From Longimicrobiales bacterium (GTDB lineage: Bacteria > Gemmatimonadota > Gemmatimonadetes > Longimicrobiales > Gaopeijiaceae): a stretch of DNA of 64,000 nucleotides. A program made the position numbers and the translations under genes. Within the stretch, counting starts at the first letter, position 1, and each line of letters starts with the position of its first letter. The notes beneath the pieces were generated by a model. The model had not been told where the DNA came from. It did no database searches and saw nothing but the letters and a program-made list of their open reading frames with translations. Where the stretch lies: NCBI GenBank assembly GCA_029245345.1, contig JAQWPM010000022.1, positions 1 to 64,000 on the forward strand, given 5' to 3'. Positions 34,394-43,046 of this stretch are shown here, piece by piece.

Positions 34394-35566
34394 TCACGAA
34401 CCGGGTCCCACGAGATCCACCCGGAAGGGTCCAGCAGACAAGCCATACGGCGTGTCCTCGACCCCGTTCACGGAACTCGTCATGGATGCAGAAAACCCAG
34501 CCCCTTCAACGATTTTGAGGGTAGCGCCCGAAACGGCGAACGTCGCTTCCGTATCCACGCTCGCGGCCAAGTCGGCTACCAAATGAAGGAAAGCCCACCG
34601 GGAGAACGGGTCCTCGGGTGACTCAACCGACGCGTCACTAATAGCGACCGCGGTCTTCGCGCCCTGCCTCCGGACCTCGAGCGTCCGCAGGTCCAGCACA
34701 TCCCCAGCCCCAGCCAGGCTCACCCTCACTTCCGACGCACGGTGCGGTCCAGCCCTCACCACCGCGCGACCGTCAACGACGACGACGCCGGAAGCACCGA
34801 CAACGAGGGCGCTATCTCCATCGACGACGAGAGCCGTGTTCTCGTCGATCCCCAATCCAACATCGGGCAACTCTTCTTGGATAACGGATACCAGGAGTCG
34901 CCCGATTCGACCTCGCGCCAAGAAGTGCTGGTCAAGCAGCGGTTCGAAGAAGCCCATGCCCTCGCGGATCTGGACACCGTCCTCGTCCCCACCGGCTGCA
35001 ATCCCATAGCTCACGGCCTCCGAAGAACTTCCACCGGAGATCATCAAGCGGCTCATCATCGCCGCGCCGGCACTGCTCCCTGCGACAACAGCACCTTCCT
35101 GCCACCGCTGCCAAAGCGCCCGATATGCCGCAGTGGTGTCCCCTGCCGGGAGGAAGACATCCAGAATCCGGCTCTGCGAACCACCCGTGAAATAGAATCC
35201 TGAGCAGCCCTCCAGTTCGGAGACAACGGAAGGGTCCTGGGCCCGAGCAGGATCCTCTGTCGTGATGAGGATGCCGACTACTTGCCCATCCCCCACGTAC
35301 CCGGTCAAGGTCTGGATCGCTCCACTCATCGCCTCCGGAGCGTCGCTGCTGGCCGTGGGCACGACACACAGCGGGCCGTCCCCGGCTCGGGCCGAGACCA
35401 CGGCATCGTACACACCAGCATTGTCGGCTTGGAGCGCACCTCCAACGATGACCAACCGGCCCGGGTCGTTCGCGGCTTGGCCGAGCTCCTCAGTGCCTCC
35501 CGGCGCGCAGGCCTGAAACGCGGCCACGGCCAGAGGAAGGCAAAGGGCACTGATCGACTTCTTCAT
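34394..35566 (-). CDS. Cyanophycinase-like (peptidase family S51) lipoprotein
   Basis: 390 residues with lipobox FQAC (MKKSISALCLPLAVAAFQAC). The S51 fold is visible as GRLVIVGGALQADNAGVYDA, GFYFTGGSQSRILDVF, the nucleophile VVAGSSAGAAMMS (Ser in GSSAGA) and REGMGFFEPLLDQHFLARGR, LGIDENTALVVDGD with the conserved Asp-Glu-Asn. These are the elements of cyanophycinase and dipeptidase E-like enzymes. Anchored outside, it would cleave Asp-containing polymers or peptides. It ends convergent with the DsbA-like gene (42 bases). A half attC-like element lies just before its start. Confidence 0.85.
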   Translation of the reverse strand: MKKSISALCLPLAVAAFQACAPGGTEELGQAANDPGRLVIVGGALQADNAGVYDAVVSARAGDGPLCVVPTASSDAPEAMSGAIQTLTGYVGDGQVVGILITTEDPARAQDPSVVSELEGCSGFYFTGGSQSRILDVFLPAGDTTAAYRALWQRWQEGAVVAGSSAGAAMMSRLMISGGSSSEAVSYGIAAGGDEDGVQIREGMGFFEPLLDQHFLARGRIGRLLVSVIQEELPDVGLGIDENTALVVDGDSALVVGASGVVVVDGRAVVRAGPHRASEVRVSLAGAGDVLDLRTLEVRRQGAKTAVAISDASVESPEDPFSRWAFLHLVADLAASVDTEATFAVSGATLKIVEGAGFSASMTSSVNGVEDTPYGLSAGPFRVDLVGPGS

Positions 35567-35589
35567 CGGGTCATCCGGAGGGAGATGTG

Positions 35590-35650
35590 AGCAGCGAGGG
35601 CTGCTACGCGACTACAATGCTTCCCATACGTCGCGAGGTGCAAGCGGAGT
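35590..35650 (-). repeat. Half attC-like element (right part)
   Basis: The minus strand contains CACTCCGCTTGCACCTCGCG and GGGAAGCATTGTAGTCGCG followed by AGCAG, nearly the right half of the sites at 60718 and 63354. The GTTRRRY box is not recognisable. Position: 24 bases before the start of the cyanophycinase-like gene. Confidence 0.5.
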
Positions 35651-35708
35651 GATCCCATCTGACCCGACCTTGCCTTATCGGTGTAAGAAGCTCGCGACTC
35701 GCTGAGAG

Positions 35709-35915
35709 GTGATCGTGAAATCGATGCTGGAGCGCATCCGAGCACGACTCACGCCAGGCCTGACTTGGGCCGTCGCATAGGCACCCGTTGGGTTGATCGT
35801 CGGAGGGAATAGCCAGACTCTCGATGAGTTCCCCCTCGACGAAGTGTCCCTTCCTCCCTTCGGCGGCTTGGGAGCATTGGGTGGCGTGCTGCTGGGAGGA
35901 ATCCTGCTCGCGTAG
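35709..35915 (+). pseudogene. Small membrane protein, nonsense-mutated and shortened
   Basis: The frame reads MLERIRARLTPGLTWAVA, then a TAG where the pattern of related membrane proteins (GLTWAVAW...) has Trp (a TGG to TAG change would do it), then APVGLIVGGNSQTLDEFPLD and LGALGGVLLGGILLA to a stop. Related proteins have more helices between, so a part of the middle also seems lost. It may be a decaying anti-sigma-adjacent or other membrane protein. I infer the family only from pattern. Confidence 0.45.
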
Positions 35916-36009
35916 TGGAGCCTCGACCAAGGATTTGGGCCCATTTTCTCGTCGCGCGCCGCCGTACTGGGCGGTGCTACGACTCTAACTCATGGGCCGA
36001 GACGTGCCT

Positions 36010-36420
36010 CTATCGGGCCTTCTCCCAAGCCTCCACATCGTCTTCAACAACGGTGAAGAGCGGATGGATTACGGGCAACGCCGCCGCCGGGAGTCGCTCG
36101 CATCTCTCCGGGCGGCGCGCGCCTCAAGCTTGCGCCGCAAATGTCCCGTCTCGAAGCCTAACTGTCCCATCGTCACTGGAATCGTCACACGCACGCGCAC
36201 GGGCCCGATCCTGGACCTGTCAAAACGATAGCCGCGCGTCTCGGGCTCGTCTGCGATAATGGCCAGATACCCGCTGATGGTGGCCAACTGGAGATCGAAG
36301 CTGCCGGAATTGCGTCAACTGCGGGTGCTGTCTGTATCCCTTCGTTGCACCTCGCAGGACCGCGCGGGCTAGGAGACCCCACGCCACCTTCGCGTCGAGG
36401 TAGAGGCTCCAAAGCCTCAT
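36010..36420 (-). pseudogene. Pyrimidine-dimer DNA glycosylase (endonuclease V-like), frameshifted
   Basis: Three pieces in consecutive frames restore a typical pyrimidine-dimer glycosylase: MRLWSLYLDAKVAWGLLARA with VLRGATKGYRQHPQLTQFRQ; then ISGYLAIIADEPETRGYRFD with VTIPVTMGQLGFETGHLRRK; then CERLPAAALPVIHPLFTVVE to a stop at 36010. Compared with the family start (MRLWSLHPKYLDAKGLVALW...) a few residues are missing near residue 8. Two frameshifts and a deletion make it non-functional. Interestingly it is a light-damage repair gene lying directly next to the photoreceptor regulator. Confidence 0.7.
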
Positions 36421-36426
36421 GTGCGC

Positions 36427-37350
36427 CTAGGAACGGCGGGCGGGATGATGCGCTGCGAACCCTTCCAGTCCGACCATCTGGATCAGCCCCGCAGGCATGA
36501 GAACCTCGGGAATCTCGGCCAGGCCTCCGCCACCAACGAAGAGAAGGACGCGAGGATCAAGCGCCTGGCGAAGATCCGCCAGCGCGGACGCGCTGTCCAT
36601 CGCGTCGACTGTTCGCACCACGCTGATCGCGACCCCATCCGCTGCCAGCGTCACGGCCGCCATCGCCACCTCCTCCACCGGCAAGTCCGTACCCAAATAC
36701 ACCACGCTCCAGCCGTCGAGCGTCGCCGCGGCGCTTGCAAGGCGGGCGCCCAGCCCGTGCTTCTCTCCGGGTAGCGTCGACACGATGAGGCTAGGCGCGT
36801 CGTGCGGGCGGGCGCGATCAACAACGCGGGCGAGGATCCGCTCGATGACTTCGCTCGCGAGGTGCTCGTGCGCGGGCGTGATTTGGCCGCCCTCATAACC
36901 CTCCCCAAGGAGTTGTATGAGCCGGCCGGCGACCTGAGAAAGGAAGGGCCGAGCGCCATGAATCACGAGCGCGCGCCAGAGTGATTTCTCGAGTCCCTCG
37001 TCATCCAGATCCCGAACGCACCTGTACGCTTCATCCAATCCGGACGGAGGCACGGCAAGCCCAGAAGAATCTGAGGGGATCCGCGTCGATAGGTCCTCCG
37101 TGAGCAACGCCTCAGCGTCTGCCAGAGAGAGGGCGGCCACCATGCTGATACCGCGCCCCGCGTCGGCAAGCGCCTTTAGCGTGCTCAGACGCTGTACGTC
37201 TACATCGGAGTAGACGCGCTGCCCCCCTTCGGATCGCGTCGGTGTAACGGCGTCGTACCGCCGTTCCCACGCCCTAATCGTTGCCGGCGTGAGTCCAGTT
37301 CGCTGTGCGACCACCCGGATCGGATGCCTGGCCTTTTCTGATTCTTTCAT
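36427..37350 (-). CDS. CarH/LitR-like MerR-family regulator with B12-binding photoreceptor domain
   Basis: 307 residues from the ATG at 37350. The N-terminal MerR helix-turn-helix is IRVVAQRTGLTPATIRAWER followed by RYDAVTPTRSEGGQRVYSDV. The middle helical bundle (ITPAHEHLASEVIERILAR) and C-terminal Rossmann domain with PGEKHGLGARLASAAATLDG form a cobalamin-binding module; EKHGLG is the ExHxxG motif, and GWSVVYLGTDLPVEE is the next conserved block. In CarH, adenosylcobalamin makes the tetramer bind DNA in the dark and light releases it. It is divergent from the lipid operon beginning at 37484 and is its likely light-dependent repressor. The start was chosen from the promoter: -10 lies five bases upstream of this ATG. 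Confidence 0.85.
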   Translation of the reverse strand: MKESEKARHPIRVVAQRTGLTPATIRAWERRYDAVTPTRSEGGQRVYSDVDVQRLSTLKALADAGRGISMVAALSLADAEALLTEDLSTRIPSDSSGLAVPPSGLDEAYRCVRDLDDEGLEKSLWRALVIHGARPFLSQVAGRLIQLLGEGYEGGQITPAHEHLASEVIERILARVVDRARPHDAPSLIVSTLPGEKHGLGARLASAAATLDGWSVVYLGTDLPVEEVAMAAVTLAADGVAISVVRTVDAMDSASALADLRQALDPRVLLFVGGGGLAEIPEVLMPAGLIQMVGLEGFAAHHPARRS

Positions 37351-37355
37351 ACCCA

Positions 37356-37384
37356 ATTGTACACTCACGTCTAAGCAATGTCAA
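37356..37384 (-). promoter_or_regulatory. Promoter of the CarH-like gene giving a leaderless transcript
   Basis: On the minus strand TTGACA (37384-37379), a 17-base spacer and TACAAT (37361-37356) are followed by five bases and ATG (37350). Transcription would begin at or next to the A of the ATG, so the mRNA should be leaderless. AGTGTACAAT around the -10 resembles the TGTACA cores bound by CarH/LitR regulators, allowing autoregulation. Confidence 0.65.
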
Positions 37385-37483
37385 ATTAATAGCTTGGCAA
37401 TACCTTGACACATTGAACTTTTGTGACGAAGATTGCTGGACAACGGTTAAACACTCGCAATTATCTCCACGGAGAATCAAAAA

Positions 37484-37972
37484 ATGACTCGCAAGTTTTT
37501 CGCTCTCGCGCTCCTCACCGTGTTCGTTCTTGTCCCCGCTTCAGCAGCCGCTCAGACGGCTGAGAAGAACATCGTCGAAACGGCCGTCGCGGCCGGTTCC
37601 TTCACCACTCTGGCCACAGCGCTCGAGGCCGCTGACCTCCTGGGCGTGCTCCAGGGAGACGGCCCATTCACAGTATTCGCGCCGACCGACGCTGCGTTCG
37701 CCAAGCTCCCAGCCGGCACGGTCCAGGCGCTCCTCGCGGACAAGGACGCCTTGATCCGAGTGCTGACCTACCACGTGGTAGCCGGAAAAGTGATGGCATC
37801 AGACGTGGTGGCCCTTTCCGCCGCTGAGACGCTCGCCGGTATCAGCGCGCCGATCGAAATCAAGATGGGCAAGGTCTATGTAGCCGGTGCAGAAGTCTCG
37901 ACTACCGACGTGGCAGCGTCCAACGGCGTCATCCACATCATCGATTCCGTCATGCTCCCCCCACAGAACTAA
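37484..37972 (+). CDS. Secreted fasciclin-domain protein
   Basis: 162 residues: signal peptide [20 protein letters not shown], cleavage after AAAQ, then one fasciclin (FAS1) domain with its H1 and H2 boxes: [77 protein letters not shown]1 domains mediate adhesion. They are repeatedly found with CarH/LitR-type genes in other bacteria, according to my recollection. First gene of the light operon, with GGAG ahead of the ATG. A hairpin just downstream may separate its expression level from the following genes. Confidence 0.9.
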   Translation: MTRKFFALALLTVFVLVPASAAAQTAEKNIVETAVAAGSFTTLATALEAADLLGVLQGDGPFTVFAPTDAAFAKLPAGTVQALLADKDALIRVLTYHVVAGKVMASDVVALSAAETLAGISAPIEIKMGKVYVAGAEVSTTDVAASNGVIHIIDSVMLPPQN

Positions 37973-37995
37973 CCGAGAGACACTTCTTCGGAGTG

Positions 37996-38025
37996 CCGAG
38001 GCGGTCTGTTCGCAGGCTGCCTCGG
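37996..38025 (+). other. Intercistronic hairpin after the fasciclin gene
   Basis: CCGAGGC and GCCTCGG form a seven-base-pair stem around a 16-base loop in the 80-base gap between the fasciclin and oxidoreductase genes. No T run follows, so partial attenuation or mRNA stabilisation is more likely than full termination. Confidence 0.4.
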
Positions 38026-38052
38026 TCAACTCTGGACCAAAGGATCCAGCTC

Positions 38053-39285
38053 ATGCGCATCGCAATCATCGGCACGGGAGTCGCGGGGCTCGTCACTGCT
38101 CACCTTCTCCAAGACCGCCACGACATCACCGTGTTCGAGGCACGGGACCGGATCGGTGGTCACGTGAACACGATCGCGATCGAAGAGCGCAGCGGTCGAC
38201 TGCGCGCCGTCGATACCGGGTTCATCGTCTACAACGAGACGAACTACCCTCTCTTCACCAAGCTGATGAGTGACCTCGGGGTCGCCACACAGCCATCGAA
38301 CATGAGCTTCGGTGTTCGGAGTGACGCGGCGCGCCTGGAGTACAGCAGCGCCAGCCTCACCACACTATTCGCGCAGCGAAGGAATCTCTTCAGCCCGGGC
38401 TACATCCGGATGCTACGAGACATTCTTCGTTTTAATCGTGACGCAGCGCCTGCCATTCTTAACGGCGCGGCAGCGCTCACCCTCGGCGAATACATCGAGA
38501 CGACTGATCTGTCTCCCCGACTCGCTGAGCACTACCTCATGCCCATGGGATCGGCTCTTTGGTCTATCCCTGGAGGTCGGGTCCTGGAGATGCCAGCGGA
38601 GTTCTTCGTCCGCTTCTTCGAAAATCATGGCATGCTCACGGTGAACAATCAGCCGGAGTGGCGTGTGATCGAAGGCGGATCCGCCCGGTACGTGGAAGCC
38701 CTCGCTACCCCGTTCAGGGACCGCGTCCGCACGTCGACACCGGTGCGTCGTGTCGAGCGGCACCACGCGCACGTGACCGTGGACGGTGAGGCATTCGATC
38801 ACGTCGTCTTCGCCTGCCATTCGGACCAGGCTCTCTCGATCCTGGCTGATCCGAACCGCGCCGAGCGCGAAGTCTTGGCTGCGCTCCCATTCCAGGAGAA
38901 CGACGTGGTGCTCCATACTGACACTTCGGTGTTGCCACGGAGCAAGCGCGCGTGGGCATCTTGGAACTACAAGGTCGGAGCAGACCCTGAGGCGCCCGCA
39001 ACGGTCACCTATAACATGAACAAGCTCCAGACTCTCGACGCGGACCCGACCTATTGCGTCACCCTGAACGACACCGAGTCGATCGACCCGGAGACCATCC
39101 TCTACCGGACGCAGCTGAGTCACCCGATGTACACATTAGAGGGCATGGCTGCCCAGAAGCGTCACGAGGAGATCAGCGGCCACGGCCACACCCACTACTG
39201 CGGTGCCTACTGGGGATTCGGCTTCCACGAAGACGGCGTCCGGAGCGCGGCAACGGTCGCGAAGCGGTTCGGGGGGGCTCTGTGA
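38053..39285 (+). CDS. FAD-dependent amine-oxidase-like oxidoreductase
   Basis: 410 residues beginning with the FAD-binding dinucleotide fold MRIAIIGTGVAGLVTAHLL, then VFEARDRIGGHVNTIAIEE and DTGFIVYNETNYPLFTKLM. Downstream VIEGGSARYVEALATPFRDR, DHVVFACHSDQALSILADP and terminal CGAYWGFGFHEDGVRSAATV fit the NAD/FAD-dependent oxidoreductases that accompany DUF1365 and cyclopropane synthases. In furan-fatty-acid pathways an FAD-dependent desaturase acts on methylated acyl chains; whether this is the equivalent enzyme is not proven. Overlaps the DUF1365 gene by four bases (GTGA). Confidence 0.85.
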   Translation: MRIAIIGTGVAGLVTAHLLQDRHDITVFEARDRIGGHVNTIAIEERSGRLRAVDTGFIVYNETNYPLFTKLMSDLGVATQPSNMSFGVRSDAARLEYSSASLTTLFAQRRNLFSPGYIRMLRDILRFNRDAAPAILNGAAALTLGEYIETTDLSPRLAEHYLMPMGSALWSIPGGRVLEMPAEFFVRFFENHGMLTVNNQPEWRVIEGGSARYVEALATPFRDRVRTSTPVRRVERHHAHVTVDGEAFDHVVFACHSDQALSILADPNRAEREVLAALPFQENDVVLHTDTSVLPRSKRAWASWNYKVGADPEAPATVTYNMNKLQTLDADPTYCVTLNDTESIDPETILYRTQLSHPMYTLEGMAAQKRHEEISGHGHTHYCGAYWGFGFHEDGVRSAATVAKRFGGAL

Positions 39286-40040
39286 AGAGCTGCATCTACG
39301 AAGGAACGGTCCGGCACAGGCGCTTCGGTCCAGTCCCGCACGAGTTCACCTATCCGCTCTTCATGATGTACCTCGACCTCGAGGAGTTACCGACGCTCTT
39401 CTCCGACCGTTTGCTCTGGTCCGCTGACGCCCCCGCTCCCGCATGGTTCCGTGCGGGTGACTATCTGGGCCAAGGTGAGACCGACCTTCGAGACGCGGTT
39501 GTTTCCGAAGCCGAGCGACTCACAGGGCGACGTCCCAAAGGGCCGATCCGCATGCTCACGCACCTGCGTTATCTCGGCTTCGCCATGAACCCCGTGACCT
39601 TTTACTACTGCTTTAATGAGGACGGTGAGAGTCTCGACGTCATCCTCGCCGAGATCACGAACACACCCTGGAAGGAGCGCCACGTCTACGCCCTCCAGGC
39701 GGACGAAGAAAGCGGATCACCGGCCCGCCGGCCCCATCGCTTCGCCAAAGCGTTTCACGTCTCACCCTTCATGCCAATGGAGCAAGAGTACACGTGGCAA
39801 CTCAACGAGCCGCGCACGGGACTCTTGGTGCACATGGAGAACAAGGAAGAGGACGCGAAGGTGTTCGACGCCACGCTCCGACTCCGCCGCGAGGAGATCT
39901 CAGGAAGATCTCTCGCCACCGTATTGACCCGCTATCCGCTGTTGACCCTGCGCATCGCCTCAGGCATCTACTGGCAGGCTCTTAAGCTGCGTCTCAAGCG
40001 TCTTCCCTACTTCCACCACCCCGACCAGGTAGCAGTATGA
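39282..40040 (+). CDS. DUF1365 family protein
   Basis: 252 residues from a GTG overlapping the previous stop. Conserved blocks: CIYEGTVRHRRFGPVPHEFT, YPLFMMYLDLEELPTLF, RMLTHLRYLGFAMNPVTFYY, CFNEDGESLDVILAEITNTP, WKERHVYAL and KAFHVSPFMPMEQEYTWQL. The family almost always lies between the FAD oxidoreductase and the cyclopropane-synthase-like methyltransferase, and is thought to act in modification of membrane fatty acids. It overlaps the next gene with ATGA. Confidence 0.9.
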   Translation: MKSCIYEGTVRHRRFGPVPHEFTYPLFMMYLDLEELPTLFSDRLLWSADAPAPAWFRAGDYLGQGETDLRDAVVSEAERLTGRRPKGPIRMLTHLRYLGFAMNPVTFYYCFNEDGESLDVILAEITNTPWKERHVYALQADEESGSPARRPHRFAKAFHVSPFMPMEQEYTWQLNEPRTGLLVHMENKEEDAKVFDATLRLRREEISGRSLATVLTRYPLLTLRIASGIYWQALKLRLKRLPYFHHPDQVAV

Positions 40041-41272
40041 GCACTCTTGATCATATAGCGGAACGTGCGGTCCGCATGAGCCTCAGGCGGCTTAAGCACG
40101 GGCGTCTGGCGCTGACACACGGCGGCACAACCAGCCACTTCGGGAGAGGCCACACTCCCCCCGCTTCTATCCAAGTGACGGACCCGTCCTTCTTTCGCTC
40201 GCTCACGTTCGGCGGCCACATCGGCGCTGCGGAGTCCTATGTCCGTGGCGAATGGGTAACGGATGATCTGCCCGCGCTCATGCGCCTCTTCGCAGCCAAT
40301 CGCGACGCGCTCGATGGACTTGAGACGGGGTGGGCCCGTCTGTCCCAGCCCTTCCTAGCCATGCTGCGTGTGTGGAATCGCAACACACGAAGCGGAAGTT
40401 CCAGAAACATCCGCGCACACTACGATCTGGGAAACGACTTCTTCCGGACCTTCCTCGACGAGACGCTCACCTACTCGTGCGGGATCTTTAGTGACGATCG
40501 GACGTCGATGCGCGACGCTTCGATTGAGAAGTACGACCGGATCTGCAAAAAATTGGAACTCACCTCCGACGACCACGTGATCGAGATCGGGTCCGGCTGG
40601 GGTGGTTTCGCGATCCATGCGGCCAGCATCTACGGCTGCCGAGTGACGACCACCACCATTTCTGTCGAGCAGCATCGATTCGCTTCACGTCTTATCGCCG
40701 AGGCGGGCCTATCGGATCGGGTGGACGTGCTCCTGAAGGACTACAGGGACCTCGAGGGCACCTACGACAAGCTGGTCTCTATAGAAATGGTCGAAGCGGT
40801 CGGCCATCAGTTCCTCGAAGACTACTTCCAGAAGTGTGCCGACCTCCTCGCGCCCCACGGGCGGGCAGCCATTCAGGCCATCACGGTTCGGGACGACTGG
40901 TACGACCCGAAGCAGCGACAAATCGACTTCATCAAGCGGTACATCTTCCCCGGGAGCTTTATCCCTTCCGTTTCAGCGTTGAGCAGCGCTGCCGGGAAGA
41001 CAGATATGCGGATCGTACACTTCGAGGACCAAACTCCGCACTACGCTGAGACACTTCGTCGCTGGCGGGCCGCGTTCATGGAGAACTGGCCCGAGATCCG
41101 TGCGCTGGGCTTCGACGCACAATTCCGCCGCCTCTGGGACTTCTACTTCTGCTACTGCGAAGGTGGATTTGACGAGGCGATCCTCGGTTGCGCTCAGATC
41201 GTTTGGGCCAAGCCGGCGTCCAAAGGTGTGATCGACGCACGTCTACATGAGCGAATCGAGGCGGTCGCATGA
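40037..41272 (+). CDS. Cyclopropane-fatty-acid-synthase-like methyltransferase (long form)
   Basis: 411 residues. Typical CFA synthase: N-terminal lipid-binding region (SFFRSLTFGGHIGAAESYVR), NIRAHYDLGNDFFRTFLDET with LTYSCGIF, and SAM motif I VIEIGSGWGGFAIHAASIYG, followed by SVEQHRFASRLI and IEMVEAVGHQFLEDYF. The C-terminal QIDFIKRYIFPGSFIPSVS and FDEAILGCAQIVWAKP are family hallmarks. It transfers a methyl or methylene group to a double bond of phospholipid acyl chains. One of two such enzymes in this operon. Confidence 0.9.
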   Translation: MSTLDHIAERAVRMSLRRLKHGRLALTHGGTTSHFGRGHTPPASIQVTDPSFFRSLTFGGHIGAAESYVRGEWVTDDLPALMRLFAANRDALDGLETGWARLSQPFLAMLRVWNRNTRSGSSRNIRAHYDLGNDFFRTFLDETLTYSCGIFSDDRTSMRDASIEKYDRICKKLELTSDDHVIEIGSGWGGFAIHAASIYGCRVTTTTISVEQHRFASRLIAEAGLSDRVDVLLKDYRDLEGTYDKLVSIEMVEAVGHQFLEDYFQKCADLLAPHGRAAIQAITVRDDWYDPKQRQIDFIKRYIFPGSFIPSVSALSSAAGKTDMRIVHFEDQTPHYAETLRRWRAAFMENWPEIRALGFDAQFRRLWDFYFCYCEGGFDEAILGCAQIVWAKPASKGVIDARLHERIEAVA

Positions 41273-42039
41273 ACACCATCGTCCTCCTCGGTTGGTCGAT
41301 CCTCGCGGTCGCTCTTTCAGGGCTCTGGCTTCGTCAGTTGAAAACGAAGAACGCGACGAGCGTCGACGTCGCCTGGTCGGCTGGCCTTGCCTTCCTCGCC
41401 CTGCTCTACCCCTGGTTCGGCGACGGCGACATCTGGCGCAGAGTCCTCGTCTCCGCGCTTGGAGCCGTGTGGGCGTTTCGGCTTGCCTGGTACCTGCTGA
41501 CCGACCGGGTTCTGAAGCACACAGATGAGGACGGCCGATACAAAGCGATGCGCGTCGAGCTCGGTCCGCGAGCGCCCCTGGTGTTCTTTCTCTTCTATCA
41601 GGGTCAGGCTGCAGTCGCGGTGCTCTTCTCCCTACCCATGCTCGCCGCCATGCAGGGCCCCTCACTCGGCCCATTCGCAGTCCTCGGTATTGTCGTGTGG
41701 ATTGGGGCCGTCACCGGCGAAAGCATTGCCGACGCCCAACTGGCTCGTTTTCGGGCGGATCCGGCGAACAAAGGCCTAGCTTGCCGCGACGGCCTTTGGT
41801 GGTATTCCCGACACCCGAACTACTTCTTCGAATGGGTCCATTGGTGGGCCTACGTACTCATCGCCGAGGGTGCAGCACTCACCTGGCTCGGCCCAGTCAT
41901 GATGCTAGTCTTCCTCTTTCGTATCACAGGAATCCCACACACCGAAAGGCAGGCGCTGCGGAGCCGCGGTGACGCCTATCGGCACTATCAGGAGACAACC
42001 AGCGTGTTCTTCCCCTGGCCACCCAAGGAACTCTCATGA
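41269..42039 (+). CDS. DUF1295 (steroid 5-alpha-reductase-like) membrane protein
   Basis: 256 residues, about six membrane helices: TIVLLGWSILAVALSGLWLR, VDVAWSAGLAFLALLYP, LVSALGAVWAFRLAWYLLTD. The C-terminal signature GLWWYSRHPNYFFEWVHWWA with PHTERQALRSRGDAYRHYQ is the DUF1295/isoprenylcysteine-methyltransferase-like NADPH-binding region. In this setting it probably reduces or otherwise acts on unsaturated acyl or isoprenoid lipids. Overlaps neighbours by ATGA on both sides. Confidence 0.9.
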   Translation: MNTIVLLGWSILAVALSGLWLRQLKTKNATSVDVAWSAGLAFLALLYPWFGDGDIWRRVLVSALGAVWAFRLAWYLLTDRVLKHTDEDGRYKAMRVELGPRAPLVFFLFYQGQAAVAVLFSLPMLAAMQGPSLGPFAVLGIVVWIGAVTGESIADAQLARFRADPANKGLACRDGLWWYSRHPNYFFEWVHWWAYVLIAEGAALTWLGPVMMLVFLFRITGIPHTERQALRSRGDAYRHYQETTSVFFPWPPKELS

Positions 42040-43046
42040 TGGGTGAATTCGGTATCGAGCTGGCCGAGCGAGGACTGGTTCCTCTGCCCGGCCTGAGAAT
42101 GGGGGTGCGAGGGCTCGTGAGGCAGCGCCTCCGCGACGCCACGACCGGGCCGGACGTGGCCACCTTCGCCGCGATGTTGGCGGAGAGTCCGCTCGCACTC
42201 GCCCCCGAGACGGCGAACGAGCAACACTACGAAGTTCCGTCTGAATTCTTCGAACTGGCCCTCGGACCCCGTCTGAAGTACAGCGGTGCTTACTGGCCTC
42301 CAGGTGTGAGCACGCTCGAAGAGGCCGAGACCGCGATGCTCGAGCGCACCTGTGATCGAGCCCAGCTCGACGACGGGCAGGACATCCTCGAGTTGGGCTG
42401 TGGGTGGGGGTCGCTGACGCTCTATATGGCGGAGGCATTCCCGAACAGCCGTATCACGGCGGTATCGAACTCCGCCCCGCAGCGGCGTTTCATCGAGGCG
42501 CGCGCTCCGAAGAACGTACACGTCATTACAGCCGACATGAACGATCTCTCACTCGCTCAGAACTTTGATCGTGTCGTGAGCGTCGAGATGTTCGAGCACA
42601 TGCGGAACTACCGCGAGCTGCTTCGTAGAGTCCACGGATGGCTGCGCCCCGACGGGCGCCTTTTTGTCCACATCTTCTGCCACAAAAAGTTTGCCTACCC
42701 TTACGATTCCGAGGGCTCTGACAACTGGATGGGCCGCTACTTCTTCACGGGTGGCATCATGCCTTCGTTCGACTTCTTCTCCCACTTCGAAGAAGACTTC
42801 GCCGTCGAAGTCGACTGGCAGCTCGACGGCACCCACTACGCGCGGACCGCACGGGCCTGGCGAGAGAATATCGAACGGCAGCGCGACGAGGTCATCGCGG
42901 TGTTCCGCGGCTCCTATGGTGGCGACGCGGAACGTTGGTTCCAGCGTTGGCGCCTGTTCTTTCTGGCGTGCGAGGAGCTGTTTGGCTTCCGCGAGGGCTC
43001 GGAGTGGATCGTGGGGCACTACCGTCTGGCTCCGGTGCAGCCGTGA
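42036..43046 (+). CDS. Cyclopropane-synthase-like SAM methyltransferase (short form)
   Basis: 336 residues. The SAM fold is seen as ILELGCGWGSLTLYMAEAFP, ITAVSNSAPQRRFIEARA, NVHVITADMNDLS and VVSVEMFEHMRNYRELL. ANEQHYEVPSEFFELALGPR with LKYSGAYWPPG corresponds to the HYDLG...YSCAYW motif of CFA synthases. The differences from the long form (40037-41272) suggest a distinct acyl substrate or a methyl rather than methylene transfer. Confidence 0.9.
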   Translation: MMGEFGIELAERGLVPLPGLRMGVRGLVRQRLRDATTGPDVATFAAMLAESPLALAPETANEQHYEVPSEFFELALGPRLKYSGAYWPPGVSTLEEAETAMLERTCDRAQLDDGQDILELGCGWGSLTLYMAEAFPNSRITAVSNSAPQRRFIEARAPKNVHVITADMNDLSLAQNFDRVVSVEMFEHMRNYRELLRRVHGWLRPDGRLFVHIFCHKKFAYPYDSEGSDNWMGRYFFTGGIMPSFDFFSHFEEDFAVEVDWQLDGTHYARTARAWRENIERQRDEVIAVFRGSYGGDAERWFQRWRLFFLACEELFGFREGSEWIVGHYRLAPVQP

